Positions 1 through 8,987 of a stretch of DNA of 64,000 nt are shown piece by piece. The position numbers and the translations under genes are program-made. The first letter of the stretch is position 1. Every line of letters begins with the position of its first letter. This DNA is from Cytomitobacter sp965233535. GTDB lineage: Bacteria > Pseudomonadota > Alphaproteobacteria > CAJXXZ01 > 1604HC. The notes beneath the pieces were generated by a model that was not told the origin of the DNA, did not search any database, and worked only from the letters and a program-made list of their open reading frames with translations. The stretch lies in the NCBI GenBank assembly GCA_965233535.1, contig OZ247489.1, positions 434,001 to 498,000 of the forward strand. Reading direction: 5' to 3'.

Positions 1-1191
1 GAAAGTGAAATTGGTGAATTAATTTCTCAAGCTGTAGAAAAAATTGGTGATGATGGAATCATTACGGTTGATGATGGAAAATCTACACAAACAGAGTTAA
101 ATGTAGTTGAAGGAATGGAATTAGATAGAGGTTTTATCTCTCACCATTTTGCAAATACTGACAAACAAACTTGTGAGTTAGAGAATCCATATATTTTAAT
201 ATATGACCAAAAGATAAGCGCTTTGCCTGCAATGTTACAGTTGCTTGAAAATATAGTTAAATCTAACAGATCATTATTGATTATTGCTGAAGATGTTGAA
301 GGTATTGCTTTAAACACTCTTGTATTTAACACATTAAATAAAGTAATGAAGGTTTGTGCTATTAAAGCTCCTGGGTTTGGAGATAGAAAAAGAGAAATTT
401 GTGAAGATATTGCAACTTTAACTGATGGAACTGTTATTTCTGAAGAAATAGGTAAAAATCTTGAAGATGCTCAAATAGAGCATTTAGGTCGTGCTGTAAA
501 AGTTACTATCACTAAAGATAAAACAACTATTGTAGGCGGTTCAGGTTCTAAAGAAGATATTCAAAAAAGGTGTAATTCACTTACACAAGCAATCAGTGCG
601 GCAACATCTGATTATGACAGAGAAAAACTTGAAGAAAGACGCTCTAAACTTACAAATGGAGTAGCTGTTATTAGCGTTGGTGGAACAACTGAAAGCGAAC
701 AAAAAGAAAGAAAAGATAGAGTTGAAGATGCTGTACAAGCAGTGAAAGCTGCTATAGAAAAAGGAATCGTCCCTGGTGGTGGTTCTGCCCTTCTGCATGC
801 AAGTAAACGTTTGGATAAATTAGTTGATAATGCTAATTGCAATCAAAACTTTAATGCTGGTATCAAAATAGTACAAAAAGCAATTTCTGAACCTTTGTTA
901 CAGAATTTAACTAATGCTGGTCGTGATGATTCTGCAATTATAGTAAATGCTGTACGTAATTCTGATGACACTGACTTTGGATATGATGTTTTAAATAGTG
1001 GTTATGGAAATATGAGAGAGCTTGGTATTGTGGATCCAGCAAAAAGCATCATTGCAGCTCTAGAATACTCTACCTCAATTGCTACATTAATTCTTACTGC
1101 TGGTTCTATAATTGTAGATGAGCCTGAGAGTAAAGAAAATGCTAACGCTCCTATGGGTGGTGGAATGCCTCCTATGGGCGGAATGTATTAA
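1..1191 (+). CDS. groEL: Chaperonin GroEL, C-terminal part (start lies before the window)
   Basis: This is the large subunit of the GroEL/GroES cage that folds cytosolic proteins using ATP. The reading frame is open from base 1, so 396 residues are visible and about the first 150 are missing. The visible part covers most of the apical domain, then the second intermediate and equatorial segments, with family-typical stretches such as VVEGMELDRGF, KAPGFGDRK and VPGGGSALLHA. It ends in the Gly-Met tail GGGMPPMGGMY, which in GroEL lies inside the cavity. The frame is intact to the stop codon. An ATG at 115 inside this frame is internal, not a start. The following 147 bases hold the promoter block of the first kinase-like gene. 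Confidence 0.97.
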   Translation, partial: ESEIGELISQAVEKIGDDGIITVDDGKSTQTELNVVEGMELDRGFISHHFANTDKQTCELENPYILIYDQKISALPAMLQLLENIVKSNRSLLIIAEDVEGIALNTLVFNTLNKVMKVCAIKAPGFGDRKREICEDIATLTDGTVISEEIGKNLEDAQIEHLGRAVKVTITKDKTTIVGGSGSKEDIQKRCNSLTQAISAATSDYDREKLEERRSKLTNGVAVISVGGTTESEQKERKDRVEDAVQAVKAAIEKGIVPGGGSALLHASKRLDKLVDNANCNQNFNAGIKIVQKAISEPLLQNLTNAGRDDSAIIVNAVRNSDDTDFGYDVLNSGYGNMRELGIVDPAKSIIAALEYSTSIATLILTAGSIIVDEPESKENANAPMGGGMPPMGGMY

Positions 1192-1304
1192 TTTTAGCTG
1201 TACCACATTACAACGCTAAAATTTTTATTACAACCTAACTTCATTATTCAAAATAAAATAACTTTACTAGAAAAATTCAGTTAAGTACTTCATAACGCTT
1301 TAAT

Positions 1305-1332
1305 TTGATTTTGAGCATTTTTATACTATAAT
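1305..1332 (+). promoter_or_regulatory. Promoter of kinase-like gene A, leaderless geometry
   Basis: A -35 TTGATT at 1305-1310 and a -10 TATAAT at 1327-1332 are separated by 16 bases. Only 6 bases (ATTTAT) separate the -10 from the ATG at 1339, so transcription should begin at or next to the start codon. No Shine-Dalgarno sequence is present. The same block, 1219-1338, recurs almost unchanged before the copy at 8988, and parts recur before the other copies. Confidence 0.75.
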
Positions 1333-1338
1333 ATTTAT

Positions 1339-2925
1339 ATGAACATGAAATTATTATTAAGTTTTCTTGCAATATCTCTTGTAAATGCAGGAAATGAAGA
1401 TCACATGACTCCTGATAGATCAACTTCAACTGCTAGAGAATTGTTTAGTGATGATGGAAGTGCGGTAACTCCATTTCCATTGAGTCAAGCCATGTCTTCA
1501 CCAAAGCATTTGACTCCTCAGAATCAGCCTACTGTTGCATCTTCTGATTTTACTGCTGGACAAAAAGTATCTAAAAAGCAAGCTGATTTGTTTACACATC
1601 AAAAAAGCAAAGACACATTAATGAAAAGTGATTTTTCAAAAACTATTGGTTCAGATAATATGGATACATTACTTAAAAAATTAGGGGATACGGAAGAGAA
1701 TCAAATAACAGCTTGGAATCTTCTTTCTAATACATCTGTTGAATTTGATGATTCAATTAAACGTAATTATATTAAAATAATTACTACGTATTTAAATACT
1801 TTGTATGTTAATCAGCCAGAAAATGAACAAATATCTAATTTATTATTAAAAACAGCTTCATTACAATTTTCGGCACAAGGTGTTCCATCAGAAAGGTTAG
1901 CAAAACACGTTGTAAATTATTGCAATGAAATGCAATATAAACTTGAAGATATAAGAGCTCAAAAAATGAAAACACAAGATGTAAAACTTGAAAATAAAAC
2001 AGAGGGAAGGCAATTAGGGTATGTAGTAAAAGTAAAAACTGATACAGGTAAATTATTAACCTATTATGCTAAAACACACTCTGAAGGAACGTTTCAAGAT
2101 GTACCAAGTGAAGCACGATCTGCTCAGCCAGTAAATTATATAGAGCTATTAACATATAAACTTTTAGAGAAATTAGGTGTTGGCCCACAAAGTCACTTTT
2201 TTGGTCGAGATATGAAAAACTTTTATATAATGACTTTAGACCTTGCTATTAATCCAGAAACCATGGAATCACTTGGTAAATTCTTAACATTTGGCAAAAT
2301 AAATAAAAGTGAAGAAAAAGAAAATTATTTAGGCAAGCTAAGCGAATACAAATATAAAGCAAAGCAAGATAAGAGCGATCCTGATTATGTTAAATTAATT
2401 AATGAAATTGAAAATGATGAGAAGTCAAAGAAATTTTGTTATGAAATTACAAAAATGAACCTTTTAGTTCGTATAATATATATGACAGATTTACATGATA
2501 ACTCAGGTAATTTTGGATTTATTATTGATGATCAAGGCGGTCTAAAAGAATTAAAAATAGTTGATATGCATGCTTGGCTTGGAGATCACCCAACATCTGT
2601 TAAATCTTTCATGACAGGTAATGGAATATTCGTAGCTGCAACATCAACACCATCAGTAAGTTATGCTTTTAAGAGTAGAGATGTGAATTTACGATTAGAA
2701 GATGCTAAAAAAGTTATGAATAATGAATTGAAAAAATTTGAAGATATGTTAAAAGAAGCATATAATGAAATTCTACCAATGATTAATAAACATTATGTAG
2801 ATACAGACAAAGCAGAAATAGAGATAGAAGCATTAGAAGAGAGATGTAAAGGAATTTTAGAGAATTACGATACTTTGCAAAAAGAAATCCCAATTGCATT
2901 AACTAAACTATCTACTAGCTCTTAA
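1339..2925 (+). CDS. Exported kinase-like family protein, copy A
   Basis: First of five paralogues (528 aa). A short Sec-type signal (MNMK then LLLSFLAISLVNAG) is followed by a Thr/Ser/Pro-rich, probably disordered stretch to about residue 75, a helical region to about 200, and a C-terminal core. The core has the order of conserved positions expected of a kinase fold: YYAK with Lys245 (beta-3 lysine), NYIELLTYKLL with Glu269 (alpha-C), TDLHDNSGNFGF with Asp384, His386 and Asn391 (catalytic loop), and LKIVDMH with Asp409 (metal aspartate). The Lys-Asp-Asp spacing resembles HipA, APH and PI3/4-kinase enzymes. The last ~80 residues are helical and charged. Kinase activity and substrate are inference; no family name is recognised. 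An in-frame ATG two codons downstream (1345) is an alternative start, but the promoter favours 1339. Confidence 0.8.
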   Translation: MNMKLLLSFLAISLVNAGNEDHMTPDRSTSTARELFSDDGSAVTPFPLSQAMSSPKHLTPQNQPTVASSDFTAGQKVSKKQADLFTHQKSKDTLMKSDFSKTIGSDNMDTLLKKLGDTEENQITAWNLLSNTSVEFDDSIKRNYIKIITTYLNTLYVNQPENEQISNLLLKTASLQFSAQGVPSERLAKHVVNYCNEMQYKLEDIRAQKMKTQDVKLENKTEGRQLGYVVKVKTDTGKLLTYYAKTHSEGTFQDVPSEARSAQPVNYIELLTYKLLEKLGVGPQSHFFGRDMKNFYIMTLDLAINPETMESLGKFLTFGKINKSEEKENYLGKLSEYKYKAKQDKSDPDYVKLINEIENDEKSKKFCYEITKMNLLVRIIYMTDLHDNSGNFGFIIDDQGGLKELKIVDMHAWLGDHPTSVKSFMTGNGIFVAATSTPSVSYAFKSRDVNLRLEDAKKVMNNELKKFEDMLKEAYNEILPMINKHYVDTDKAEIEIEALEERCKGILENYDTLQKEIPIALTKLSTSS

Positions 2926-3239
2926 AAAGTAGCTTAGTGAAGAGCAATAAAGTTATAACTATTTACGCTTAATTATATTCGACTCTCTCACATTAAATTC
3001 AAACACTTCAATTTAGTTGATATTAAGTGATGTTATTTTAAGATATTTTAATGGCAATACACTTATGTTTAAAAGCTGAATATCATATAGAAATATGCAT
3101 AAATAATATACATGTTAAAAATTCATAGATTCAATACCAACGCAAATAAATCAATTTTGATATTACAATGCATCATTTAATCTGTAAAGTGAGTTTTCAA
3201 GAGAACATGAAATTATATTAAGCTGGAGATTTATTTAGT
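2804..3239. repeat. Long direct repeat, copy 1 (partner 10480-10915)
   Basis: The 436 bases here match 10480-10915 at a constant offset of 7676 bases with no difference that I can see by eye. The repeat covers the last ~120 bases of copy A, the whole 292-base gap and the last codons of the convergent copy B. A non-coding spacer this well conserved points to recent duplication or gene conversion. Inside it, 2932-2956 is identical to the 3' end of accC plus flank at 8832-8856. No clear intrinsic terminator is visible between the convergent genes. Confidence 0.9.
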
Positions 3240-4819
3240 GCATCTAATGCAACTGGGATTCCATCTTTCAAAGTTTTATAATTTTTTAAAATTCCTTTAC
3301 ATCTCTCTTCTAAGTTTTCTATCATTGATTTTGCTTTTTCTGTATCTGTATAATGTTGGTTAATGATTGGTAGCATTTTATTATATGCTTCTTTTAGTGC
3401 ATTTTCAAAATCTTCAAACTCATTATTCATAACTTTTTGAGCATCTTTTAAACGTAATTTTAGATCTCTAGTTTTAAAAGCATACATTAATGCATCTTCT
3501 GCATGCCTTTGAAATGGAGCTAAAGTTCCATCAGTGAAAGATTGAATAGATTTAGAGCAATAAATATTTTTTGGGACTCTCATATCAATTATTTTTAACT
3601 TTTCTAATTTTCCATTATTGATGTTAAAGCCAAAATTATCTGAATTACACTGCAAATCAGTTATTTGTGTAATAAACATAATACAATGAAGCATTGCAAG
3701 GTTATACAATAATTTTTTTGATTTTTCATCATTTTCAATAGCACAAATCAATTTTTCATAATCATTATCTTGATTATGTTTATATTTATACTTAAAAATC
3801 TCTCTTAAATCTTTCTCATTGTTTTTTAGCTCTTCAAATGTTGAAAATTTACCAAGTGATTGCATGTTATTTGGGTCAATTGAAGCGTCTAGCGTCATAA
3901 TATAAAAGTTTTTTTCTTCTCTTCCAAAAAAATAACTTTTTGGACCTAATTTTAAATTTTCTAATAATTTATATATAAACAACTCTTCATAATTTACTTC
4001 CTTAGCAGGGCGATACTTCGTATAATTTTCTAAAGTGCCTTGAGAATGTGTTTTAGCATAATAGGTTACTGTATTTGCTGTGTCTTTTTTTATATCTATT
4101 ATATAACCTAATTGTATTCCATTTGTTTTAATGCGAATTTGTATATTATCATCTTTATATCCCATATTTATCAAATAATTTCGAACATGCTGCTCACACC
4201 TTTCGCAAGAAACATCATAAGGAGCTCTTTCTGTTGAATATACATCAGATAAAAGTTTATGAAAATCATTTGTTTTGTATTGCGGTTCATTGTCACCTAA
4301 ATTTAATAAATAATCAGATATGATATCTAAATACTTACATTTTTCTATATTGTCATATTCTACTAATGGATCAGAAAGCATATTCCATATAGCATCTTGC
4401 TTTTCTTTTGAATCATCCAATTCATTTAACATTGTTTGCATATTTTCTGCACCAATACATTGAACAAAATGATTTTTATCTGAAAATAATTGAACTTGCT
4501 CTGTTAATGCTATTTTCCCAGGAGTTTGAACTTCATCATTAGGCATATGATTAAACATTTGTTTAGAAGGTGTTCGTGGTGGCATATCTGATTCAAATGA
4601 ATTCATGGAATCAGATGAATCTTCTAAAAATGTGTGCTCTTCAGAATTTTGTTCATTGCTAAACGCTTCATTATATGATCGTTTGCGTGATGTTTTTGAA
4701 GTGTATGACTCATATGTTTCATCTTCTGTATAAAAATGATGTGGAGGAGTTATCATTAATTCATTTACAGCATTTGTAAAAGATAAGAAAACAAAACCAA
4801 ATACAATTTTTATATTCAT
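3218..4819 (-). CDS. Exported kinase-like family protein, copy B (divergent member)
   Basis: A 533-residue paralogue of copy A with the same plan: signal MNIKIVFGFVFLSFTNA, an acidic Ser/Thr-rich N-terminal region, and the kinase-like core. It is the most divergent of the five. The beta-3 motif YYAKTHSQG and the alpha-C Glu (NYEELFIYKLL) are kept. The catalytic-loop motif has changed to TDLQCNSDNFGF, so His is Gln and Gly is Asp, and the metal motif reads IIDMR. It may therefore be a pseudokinase or have altered chemistry. A basic cluster, SRKRSYN, lies near residue 45. The -10 TATAAT at 4826-4831 leaves 6 bases to the ATG, as in its relatives. It is convergent with copy A. Function is not known. 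Confidence 0.75.
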   Translation of the reverse strand: MNIKIVFGFVFLSFTNAVNELMITPPHHFYTEDETYESYTSKTSRKRSYNEAFSNEQNSEEHTFLEDSSDSMNSFESDMPPRTPSKQMFNHMPNDEVQTPGKIALTEQVQLFSDKNHFVQCIGAENMQTMLNELDDSKEKQDAIWNMLSDPLVEYDNIEKCKYLDIISDYLLNLGDNEPQYKTNDFHKLLSDVYSTERAPYDVSCERCEQHVRNYLINMGYKDDNIQIRIKTNGIQLGYIIDIKKDTANTVTYYAKTHSQGTLENYTKYRPAKEVNYEELFIYKLLENLKLGPKSYFFGREEKNFYIMTLDASIDPNNMQSLGKFSTFEELKNNEKDLREIFKYKYKHNQDNDYEKLICAIENDEKSKKLLYNLAMLHCIMFITQITDLQCNSDNFGFNINNGKLEKLKIIDMRVPKNIYCSKSIQSFTDGTLAPFQRHAEDALMYAFKTRDLKLRLKDAQKVMNNEFEDFENALKEAYNKMLPIINQHYTDTEKAKSMIENLEERCKGILKNYKTLKDGIPVALDALNKSPA

Positions 4820-4825
4820 ATAAAT

Positions 4826-4853
4826 ATTATAATATAAAAATTACACAAATTAA
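4826..4853 (-). promoter_or_regulatory. Promoter of kinase-like gene B
   Basis: Read on the minus strand, TTAATT (4853-4848), a 16-base spacer and TATAAT (4831-4826) are followed by 6 bases and the ATG at 4819. Layout and spacing are the same as in copies A and D, although the surrounding sequence has diverged. Confidence 0.65.
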
Positions 4854-4979
4854 ACTAAAGTATTATGAAGTGTTATATTCAATTAACATAGAAAAGTTAC
4901 TTAATTTTTATTTATTAAACAGCATTGCTTAAGATTAAATATAGAAAAAATAACTTTATGTTCTTCATTGAGCTGTTTT

Positions 4980-6473
4980 TTAAGAGCTAGGTGTAGATAG
5001 TTTAGCTAAAGCTTGTGTGTAATTCTCTAAAATTCCTTTACATCTCTCCTCTAATGCTTCTATCTCTATTCCTGCTTTTTCTGTATCCATATAATATTTA
5101 GTAATCATCGGTGTGATTTGATTTTGTGCTTCGTTTAATGCTTTTTCAAAATCTTTCAACTCATTATTCATAACGTTTTTAGCATCTTCTAAACGCAACT
5201 TAGTACATCTAGTCTTAAAAGCATAACTTAATGAAGGTGCAGATTTTGCAGCTACGAATATTGTATTTCCTTTTATAAAATCCTCAGGATCTGTTTTATG
5301 GTGCGTAGGCCAAACATGCATATCAACTATTTTTAACTCTTTTATTTGACCTTTATCACCAAGAATAAATCCAAAGTTACCTGAATTATCATGTAAATCT
5401 GTCATATGTATTATACGAACTAAAAGGTTCATTTTTGTAATTTCATAACAAAATTTCTTTGATCTTTCATCACCTTCAATTTCATTGATTAATTTAACAT
5501 AATCAGAGTCATTCTTATCTTGATTTCGGTCATATTTATAATTAACAAGATAACCTAAGTAATTTTCTTTTTCTTCACTTTCATTTATTTTGCCAAATGT
5601 TAAAAAGTCGCCAAGTGATTCCATTTTGTCGTTGGTAGAAATATCTAAAGTCATTATATAAAAATTTTTTATATCTCGACCAAAAAAATGACTTTGTGGA
5701 CCAACGCCTAATATATCTAGAAGTTTGTATGTTAATGGCTCTATATAATTTACTGCCCTAGTACTTGCACTTGATGCATCTCTTAATGTTCCTTCGGAGT
5801 GTGTTTTAGCATAATAAGTTAATTCTTTACCTTCATGAGTTTTGACTTTAACTACATAACCTAATTGCTTTCCCTCTGTCTTATCTTTAATTTCTATACT
5901 TTGAAGTTCATAGTTCATTTTTTTGAAATAATCTTTAATATGAGATTTCAATCTTTTGATTGCTACCTCATCAGCTGAATTTTTTAATTCAAGTATTTTT
6001 CCTGATAATATATACATTTCAATACTCTTATTAGGAAGTTTGCTTAAATAATTACTAATCAGCCTAATATAATTACGTTTAATTGAATCATCAAATTCAA
6101 CAGATGTGTCAGAAAGAAGATTCCAAGCTATATCTTGCTCTGCTTCTGTATCCCCTAATTTTGCAAGTAATACATTCATGTTATCTTGGCCAATAGCTTT
6201 TACAAACATAGTTGTATTTTTAAACAAATCAGCTTGCTCTTGCGATACTGTCATTCCAGGAGTTGGATCTACAGGAACGGTAAATTGGTTCATAGGAGTA
6301 AAAGGCTTTGGTGAAGCCATGCCTTGATCAAATGGAATTGGGGTTACTGCACTTCCATCATCACTAAACAATTCTCTAGCAGTTGAAGTTGATCTATCAG
6401 GAGTCATGTGATCATCATTTCCTGCGTTCATTAAAGAAATAGTAAGAAAACTTAATAATAATTTCATGTTCAT
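4980..6473 (-). CDS. Exported kinase-like family protein, copy C
   Basis: The shortest paralogue, 497 residues. The signal MNMKLLLSFLTISLMNAG is followed by the TPDRSTSTARELFSDDGS stretch shared almost exactly with copies A and E, then the helical middle and the kinase-like core. All key positions are present: YYAKTHSEG, NYIEPLTYKLL, TDLHDNSGNFGF and LKIVDMH. Its middle part (around IEMYILSGKILEL) and C-terminus (ALAKLSTPSS) are its own. The promoter (TTGATT at 6507-6502, TACAAT at 6485-6480, 6 bases to the ATG) is essentially identical to that of copy E. It lies in tandem with copy B, 160 bases upstream of it. The family resemblance is secure; kinase function is inferred. Confidence 0.78.
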   Translation of the reverse strand: MNMKLLLSFLTISLMNAGNDDHMTPDRSTSTARELFSDDGSAVTPIPFDQGMASPKPFTPMNQFTVPVDPTPGMTVSQEQADLFKNTTMFVKAIGQDNMNVLLAKLGDTEAEQDIAWNLLSDTSVEFDDSIKRNYIRLISNYLSKLPNKSIEMYILSGKILELKNSADEVAIKRLKSHIKDYFKKMNYELQSIEIKDKTEGKQLGYVVKVKTHEGKELTYYAKTHSEGTLRDASSASTRAVNYIEPLTYKLLDILGVGPQSHFFGRDIKNFYIMTLDISTNDKMESLGDFLTFGKINESEEKENYLGYLVNYKYDRNQDKNDSDYVKLINEIEGDERSKKFCYEITKMNLLVRIIHMTDLHDNSGNFGFILGDKGQIKELKIVDMHVWPTHHKTDPEDFIKGNTIFVAAKSAPSLSYAFKTRCTKLRLEDAKNVMNNELKDFEKALNEAQNQITPMITKYYMDTEKAGIEIEALEERCKGILENYTQALAKLSTPSS

Positions 6474-6479
6474 ATATGT

Positions 6480-6507
6480 ATTGTAGTATAAAAATGCTCA
6501 AAATCAA
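6480..6507 (-). promoter_or_regulatory. Promoter of kinase-like gene C
   Basis: Minus-strand TTGATT (6507-6502), a 16-base spacer, TACAAT (6485-6480) and 6 bases to the ATG at 6473. The bases 6474-6515 match 12514-12555 before copy E. Between here and the tRNA at 6677 I see no gene. Confidence 0.7.
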
Positions 6508-6676
6508 ATTAAAATGTTTGATTGCACCTTTATAATAAAGATTTGAATTGTTTTAATGAAATTATGAATGCATGATTTAGGTTTTAATCAATAAATGAAA
6601 GGGTGAAATTAAGTGAACAAATGAATTCAAAAACTCTATAGACAAAATATATGAAAAATTAGTATTATTGGACATT

Positions 6677-6757
6677 GCCCACTTGGTGGAATGGTAGACA
6701 CAGCAGACTTAAAATCTGCAGACTTCGGTCGTGCTGGTTCAAGTCCGGCAGTGGGTA
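6677..6757 (+). tRNA. tRNA-Leu(TAA)
   Basis: An 81-base class II tRNA. The acceptor GCCCACT pairs with AGTGGGT, with a G-U first pair. The anticodon loop CTTAAAA reads TAA, and a variable arm with TTCG and the T-loop TTCAAGT are visible. The discriminator is A and CCA is not encoded. It should read UUA, the main leucine codon in DNA this AT-rich. Confidence 0.95.
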
Positions 6758-6766
6758 TGAATAATT

Positions 6767-6840
6767 GCGTCCGTAGCTCAATTGGACAGAGCGTCAGACT
6801 ACGGATTTGAAGGTTGGGAGTTCGACTCTTCTCGGGCGTG
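6767..6840 (+). tRNA. tRNA-Arg(ACG)
   Basis: A 74-base tRNA with acceptor GCGTCCG/CGGGCGT, anticodon loop CTACGGA (ACG) and T-loop TTCGACT. The discriminator is G and CCA is not encoded. The A34 must be deaminated to inosine to read CGU/CGC/CGA; the required TadA is encoded at 23666-24088. It begins 9 bases after tRNA-Leu, so the two are probably co-transcribed. Confidence 0.95.
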
Positions 6841-7042
6841 TTTTTTCAATTAAAAACTTTAAGAATTAATGTTTCAATTTTAATATTTGTATTTTATATG
6901 TTTTCTTGTTATTTTATTTTTCAAATAAGGTGCCTAACATAATTTAGATTTTAATAGATTTAATGCTTTTTTTCTTATACAACATAACAGTCAAACTTCT
7001 TTGGATCTTTTAATTTATGACAATTAATATTAAAATACGGTT

Positions 7043-7516
7043 ATGTCATTTGAATTTCACAAAGAAGCTGTAAAGTATTTAGCTGATTTATTAAAAAAAA
7101 CTGGTTTAAAAGAGGTTGAATATGAAAACAATGGTGTTTCAATTAAACTAAAGCAAAGCTCTGATTCAGAAACTATTCAAACAGTTTATGCTCCTCAACC
7201 TACAGTTGCTAATGTTGCACCTGCACAAACTGCAGCTGTAACTCAAAATGCGCCTGCATCTTCATCAATTGTTGAAGATGATTTTAAAAGCGTAAAATCT
7301 CCAATGATTGGAACTTTATATACTGCTTCAAAACCTGGTGCAGATCCATTTATTCAAAAAGGATCTAAAATCAAAGAAGGTGATACTTTGTTTATCGTAG
7401 AAGCTATGAAAGTTATGAATGAAGTTAAAGCAACTTTTTCAGGAACAATAGAGCAAATTTTAGTTGAAGATGGATCCCCTATCGAATTTGACCAACTTTT
7501 GGCAAAGGTATCATGA
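7043..7516 (+). CDS. accB: Biotin carboxyl carrier protein of acetyl-CoA carboxylase
   Basis: AccB (157 aa) carries the biotin that shuttles CO2 from biotin carboxylase to acetyl-CoA, the committed step of fatty-acid synthesis. The C-terminal biotinyl domain contains EAMKVMNEV with the modified lysine, preceded by a Pro/Ala-rich linker (residues ~50-80) and the SPMIGTLY strand. Length is normal. A hexamer TAAAAT at 7031-7036 lies exactly 6 bases before the ATG and no Shine-Dalgarno sequence is present, so a leaderless message is likely. The stop overlaps the accC start by four bases (ATGA). The preceding gap, 6841-7042, shows nothing else. Confidence 0.97.
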   Translation: MSFEFHKEAVKYLADLLKKTGLKEVEYENNGVSIKLKQSSDSETIQTVYAPQPTVANVAPAQTAAVTQNAPASSSIVEDDFKSVKSPMIGTLYTASKPGADPFIQKGSKIKEGDTLFIVEAMKVMNEVKATFSGTIEQILVEDGSPIEFDQLLAKVS

Positions 7517-8850
7517 TTAAAAAGATATTGATTGCAAATAGAGGTGAAATAGCTTTAAGAATTATTAGAGCTTGCAAGTCACTTGATATTTCTACTGTGG
7601 CTGTATATTCAACTGCAGATAAAGATTCTATGCATGTAAGATTAGCTGATCAAAGCATTTGTATTGGTGGGCCTGCTGGAAATTCAAGTTATAGAAATAT
7701 AAGAGCAATTATTTCAGCTGCAGAAATTTCTGGTGCTGATGCTATACATCCAGGATATGGATTTCTTTCTGAAAATGCAGAATTTGCTAATATAGTCGAA
7801 CAGCATGGAATTAAGTTTATTGGACCTTCTGCAACACATATTCAACAACTTGGAGATAAAATTCAGAGTAAAGAGATTATGCAAAAATATGGAATTAGTG
7901 TTATTCCAGGTTCTCAAGCTTTAAAAGATGTTAATGAAGGAAAAGAATACGCTGAAAGTATTGGATTTCCTGTGATTATCAAAGCTGCAAATGGTGGTGG
8001 TGGAAAAGGTATTCGTATTGTTCATAACCCAGAAGATTTTGAAGCTGAATTTTCTGCTGTTGAACAAGAAGCTACAGCATTATTTGGTGAAGGTGATATA
8101 TATGTAGAAAAGTATATTGCTAATCCAAGACATATAGAATTTCAAGTTTTATCTGATGGTAAAAGAGCTGTACACCTTTTTGAAAGAGAATGTTCTTTAC
8201 AGAGAAGAAGACAAAAGGTTTGGGAAGAAGCTCCTTCAACTATTCTTACAAATGCTCAAAGAGCTGAGTGGGGTTCTCAAATTACCAATATGATTGCTGA
8301 AGTTGGATATGAAGGTGTTGGAACTTTAGAATTTTTATATGAAGATGGTCAAATTTATTTTATGGAAATGAACACCCGTCTTCAAGTAGAGCACACTGTT
8401 ACAGAATCCATTACAGGAATTGATTTGGTACAACAACAAATCAAAGTTGCTTCAGGAATTCCATTAGAATTAAAGCAAGAAGATATTACAATTATTAATC
8501 ATGCTATTCAATGTAGAATTACAGCTGAGGATCCAGTGACATTCATGCCAAATCCAGGTTTAGTTAAAGAGCATATTCCGCCACTTGGGCCATATGCTAG
8601 AGTAGATACATTGCTTTATAATGGATATACAGTACAACCTTATTACGATAGTTTAATCTCTAAGTTAATTGTAAAAGGTCAAAACAGAGAAATATGCTTA
8701 CGAAATCTAAAACAATCCTTACGTGAATATGTGATCATTGGTCTGAAGACGACGTTACCATTATTTATGAGATTAGTTGATGCTCCTGCTGTTCAAACTG
8801 CTGATTTTACAATCAACTGGCTTGAAAAATGGCTTAGTGAAGAGCAATAA
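7513..8850 (+). CDS. accC: Biotin carboxylase of acetyl-CoA carboxylase
   Basis: AccC (445 aa) uses ATP and bicarbonate to carboxylate the biotin on AccB. The ATP-grasp fold is complete: N-terminal ILIANRGEIALRIIRAC, the glycine-rich loop KAANGGGGKGIRIV, EKYIANPRHIEFQVL, and the metal/active-site region FMEMNTRLQVEHTVTE. Length is family-typical. It is translationally coupled to accB. The carboxyltransferase subunits accA and accD are not in this window. The last codons of this gene are the source, or a copy, of a 25-base relic found downstream of kinase-like genes A and D. Confidence 0.98.
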   Translation: MIKKILIANRGEIALRIIRACKSLDISTVAVYSTADKDSMHVRLADQSICIGGPAGNSSYRNIRAIISAAEISGADAIHPGYGFLSENAEFANIVEQHGIKFIGPSATHIQQLGDKIQSKEIMQKYGISVIPGSQALKDVNEGKEYAESIGFPVIIKAANGGGGKGIRIVHNPEDFEAEFSAVEQEATALFGEGDIYVEKYIANPRHIEFQVLSDGKRAVHLFERECSLQRRRQKVWEEAPSTILTNAQRAEWGSQITNMIAEVGYEGVGTLEFLYEDGQIYFMEMNTRLQVEHTVTESITGIDLVQQQIKVASGIPLELKQEDITIINHAIQCRITAEDPVTFMPNPGLVKEHIPPLGPYARVDTLLYNGYTVQPYYDSLISKLIVKGQNREICLRNLKQSLREYVIIGLKTTLPLFMRLVDAPAVQTADFTINWLEKWLSEEQ

Positions 8851-8953
8851 AGTTATCAATTTTTATTACAACCTAACTTCATTATTCAAAATACAGTAAA
8901 AACAAAATAACTTTACTAGAAAAGTTCAGTTAAGTACTTCATAACGCTTTAAT

Positions 8954-8981
8954 TTGATTTTGAGCATTTTTATACTATAAT
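8954..8981 (+). promoter_or_regulatory. Promoter of kinase-like gene D
   Basis: TTGATT (8954-8959), a 16-base spacer, TATAAT (8976-8981) and 6 bases (ATTTAT) to the ATG at 8988. The block from about 8858 to 8987 matches 1219-1338 apart from a small insertion and single-base changes. Confidence 0.75.
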
Positions 8982-8987
8982 ATTTAT

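Noticed and set aside
2926..3217. A terminator or small RNA in the conserved convergent spacer
   Set aside because: No stem with a U-run is apparent; conservation is explained by recent duplication.
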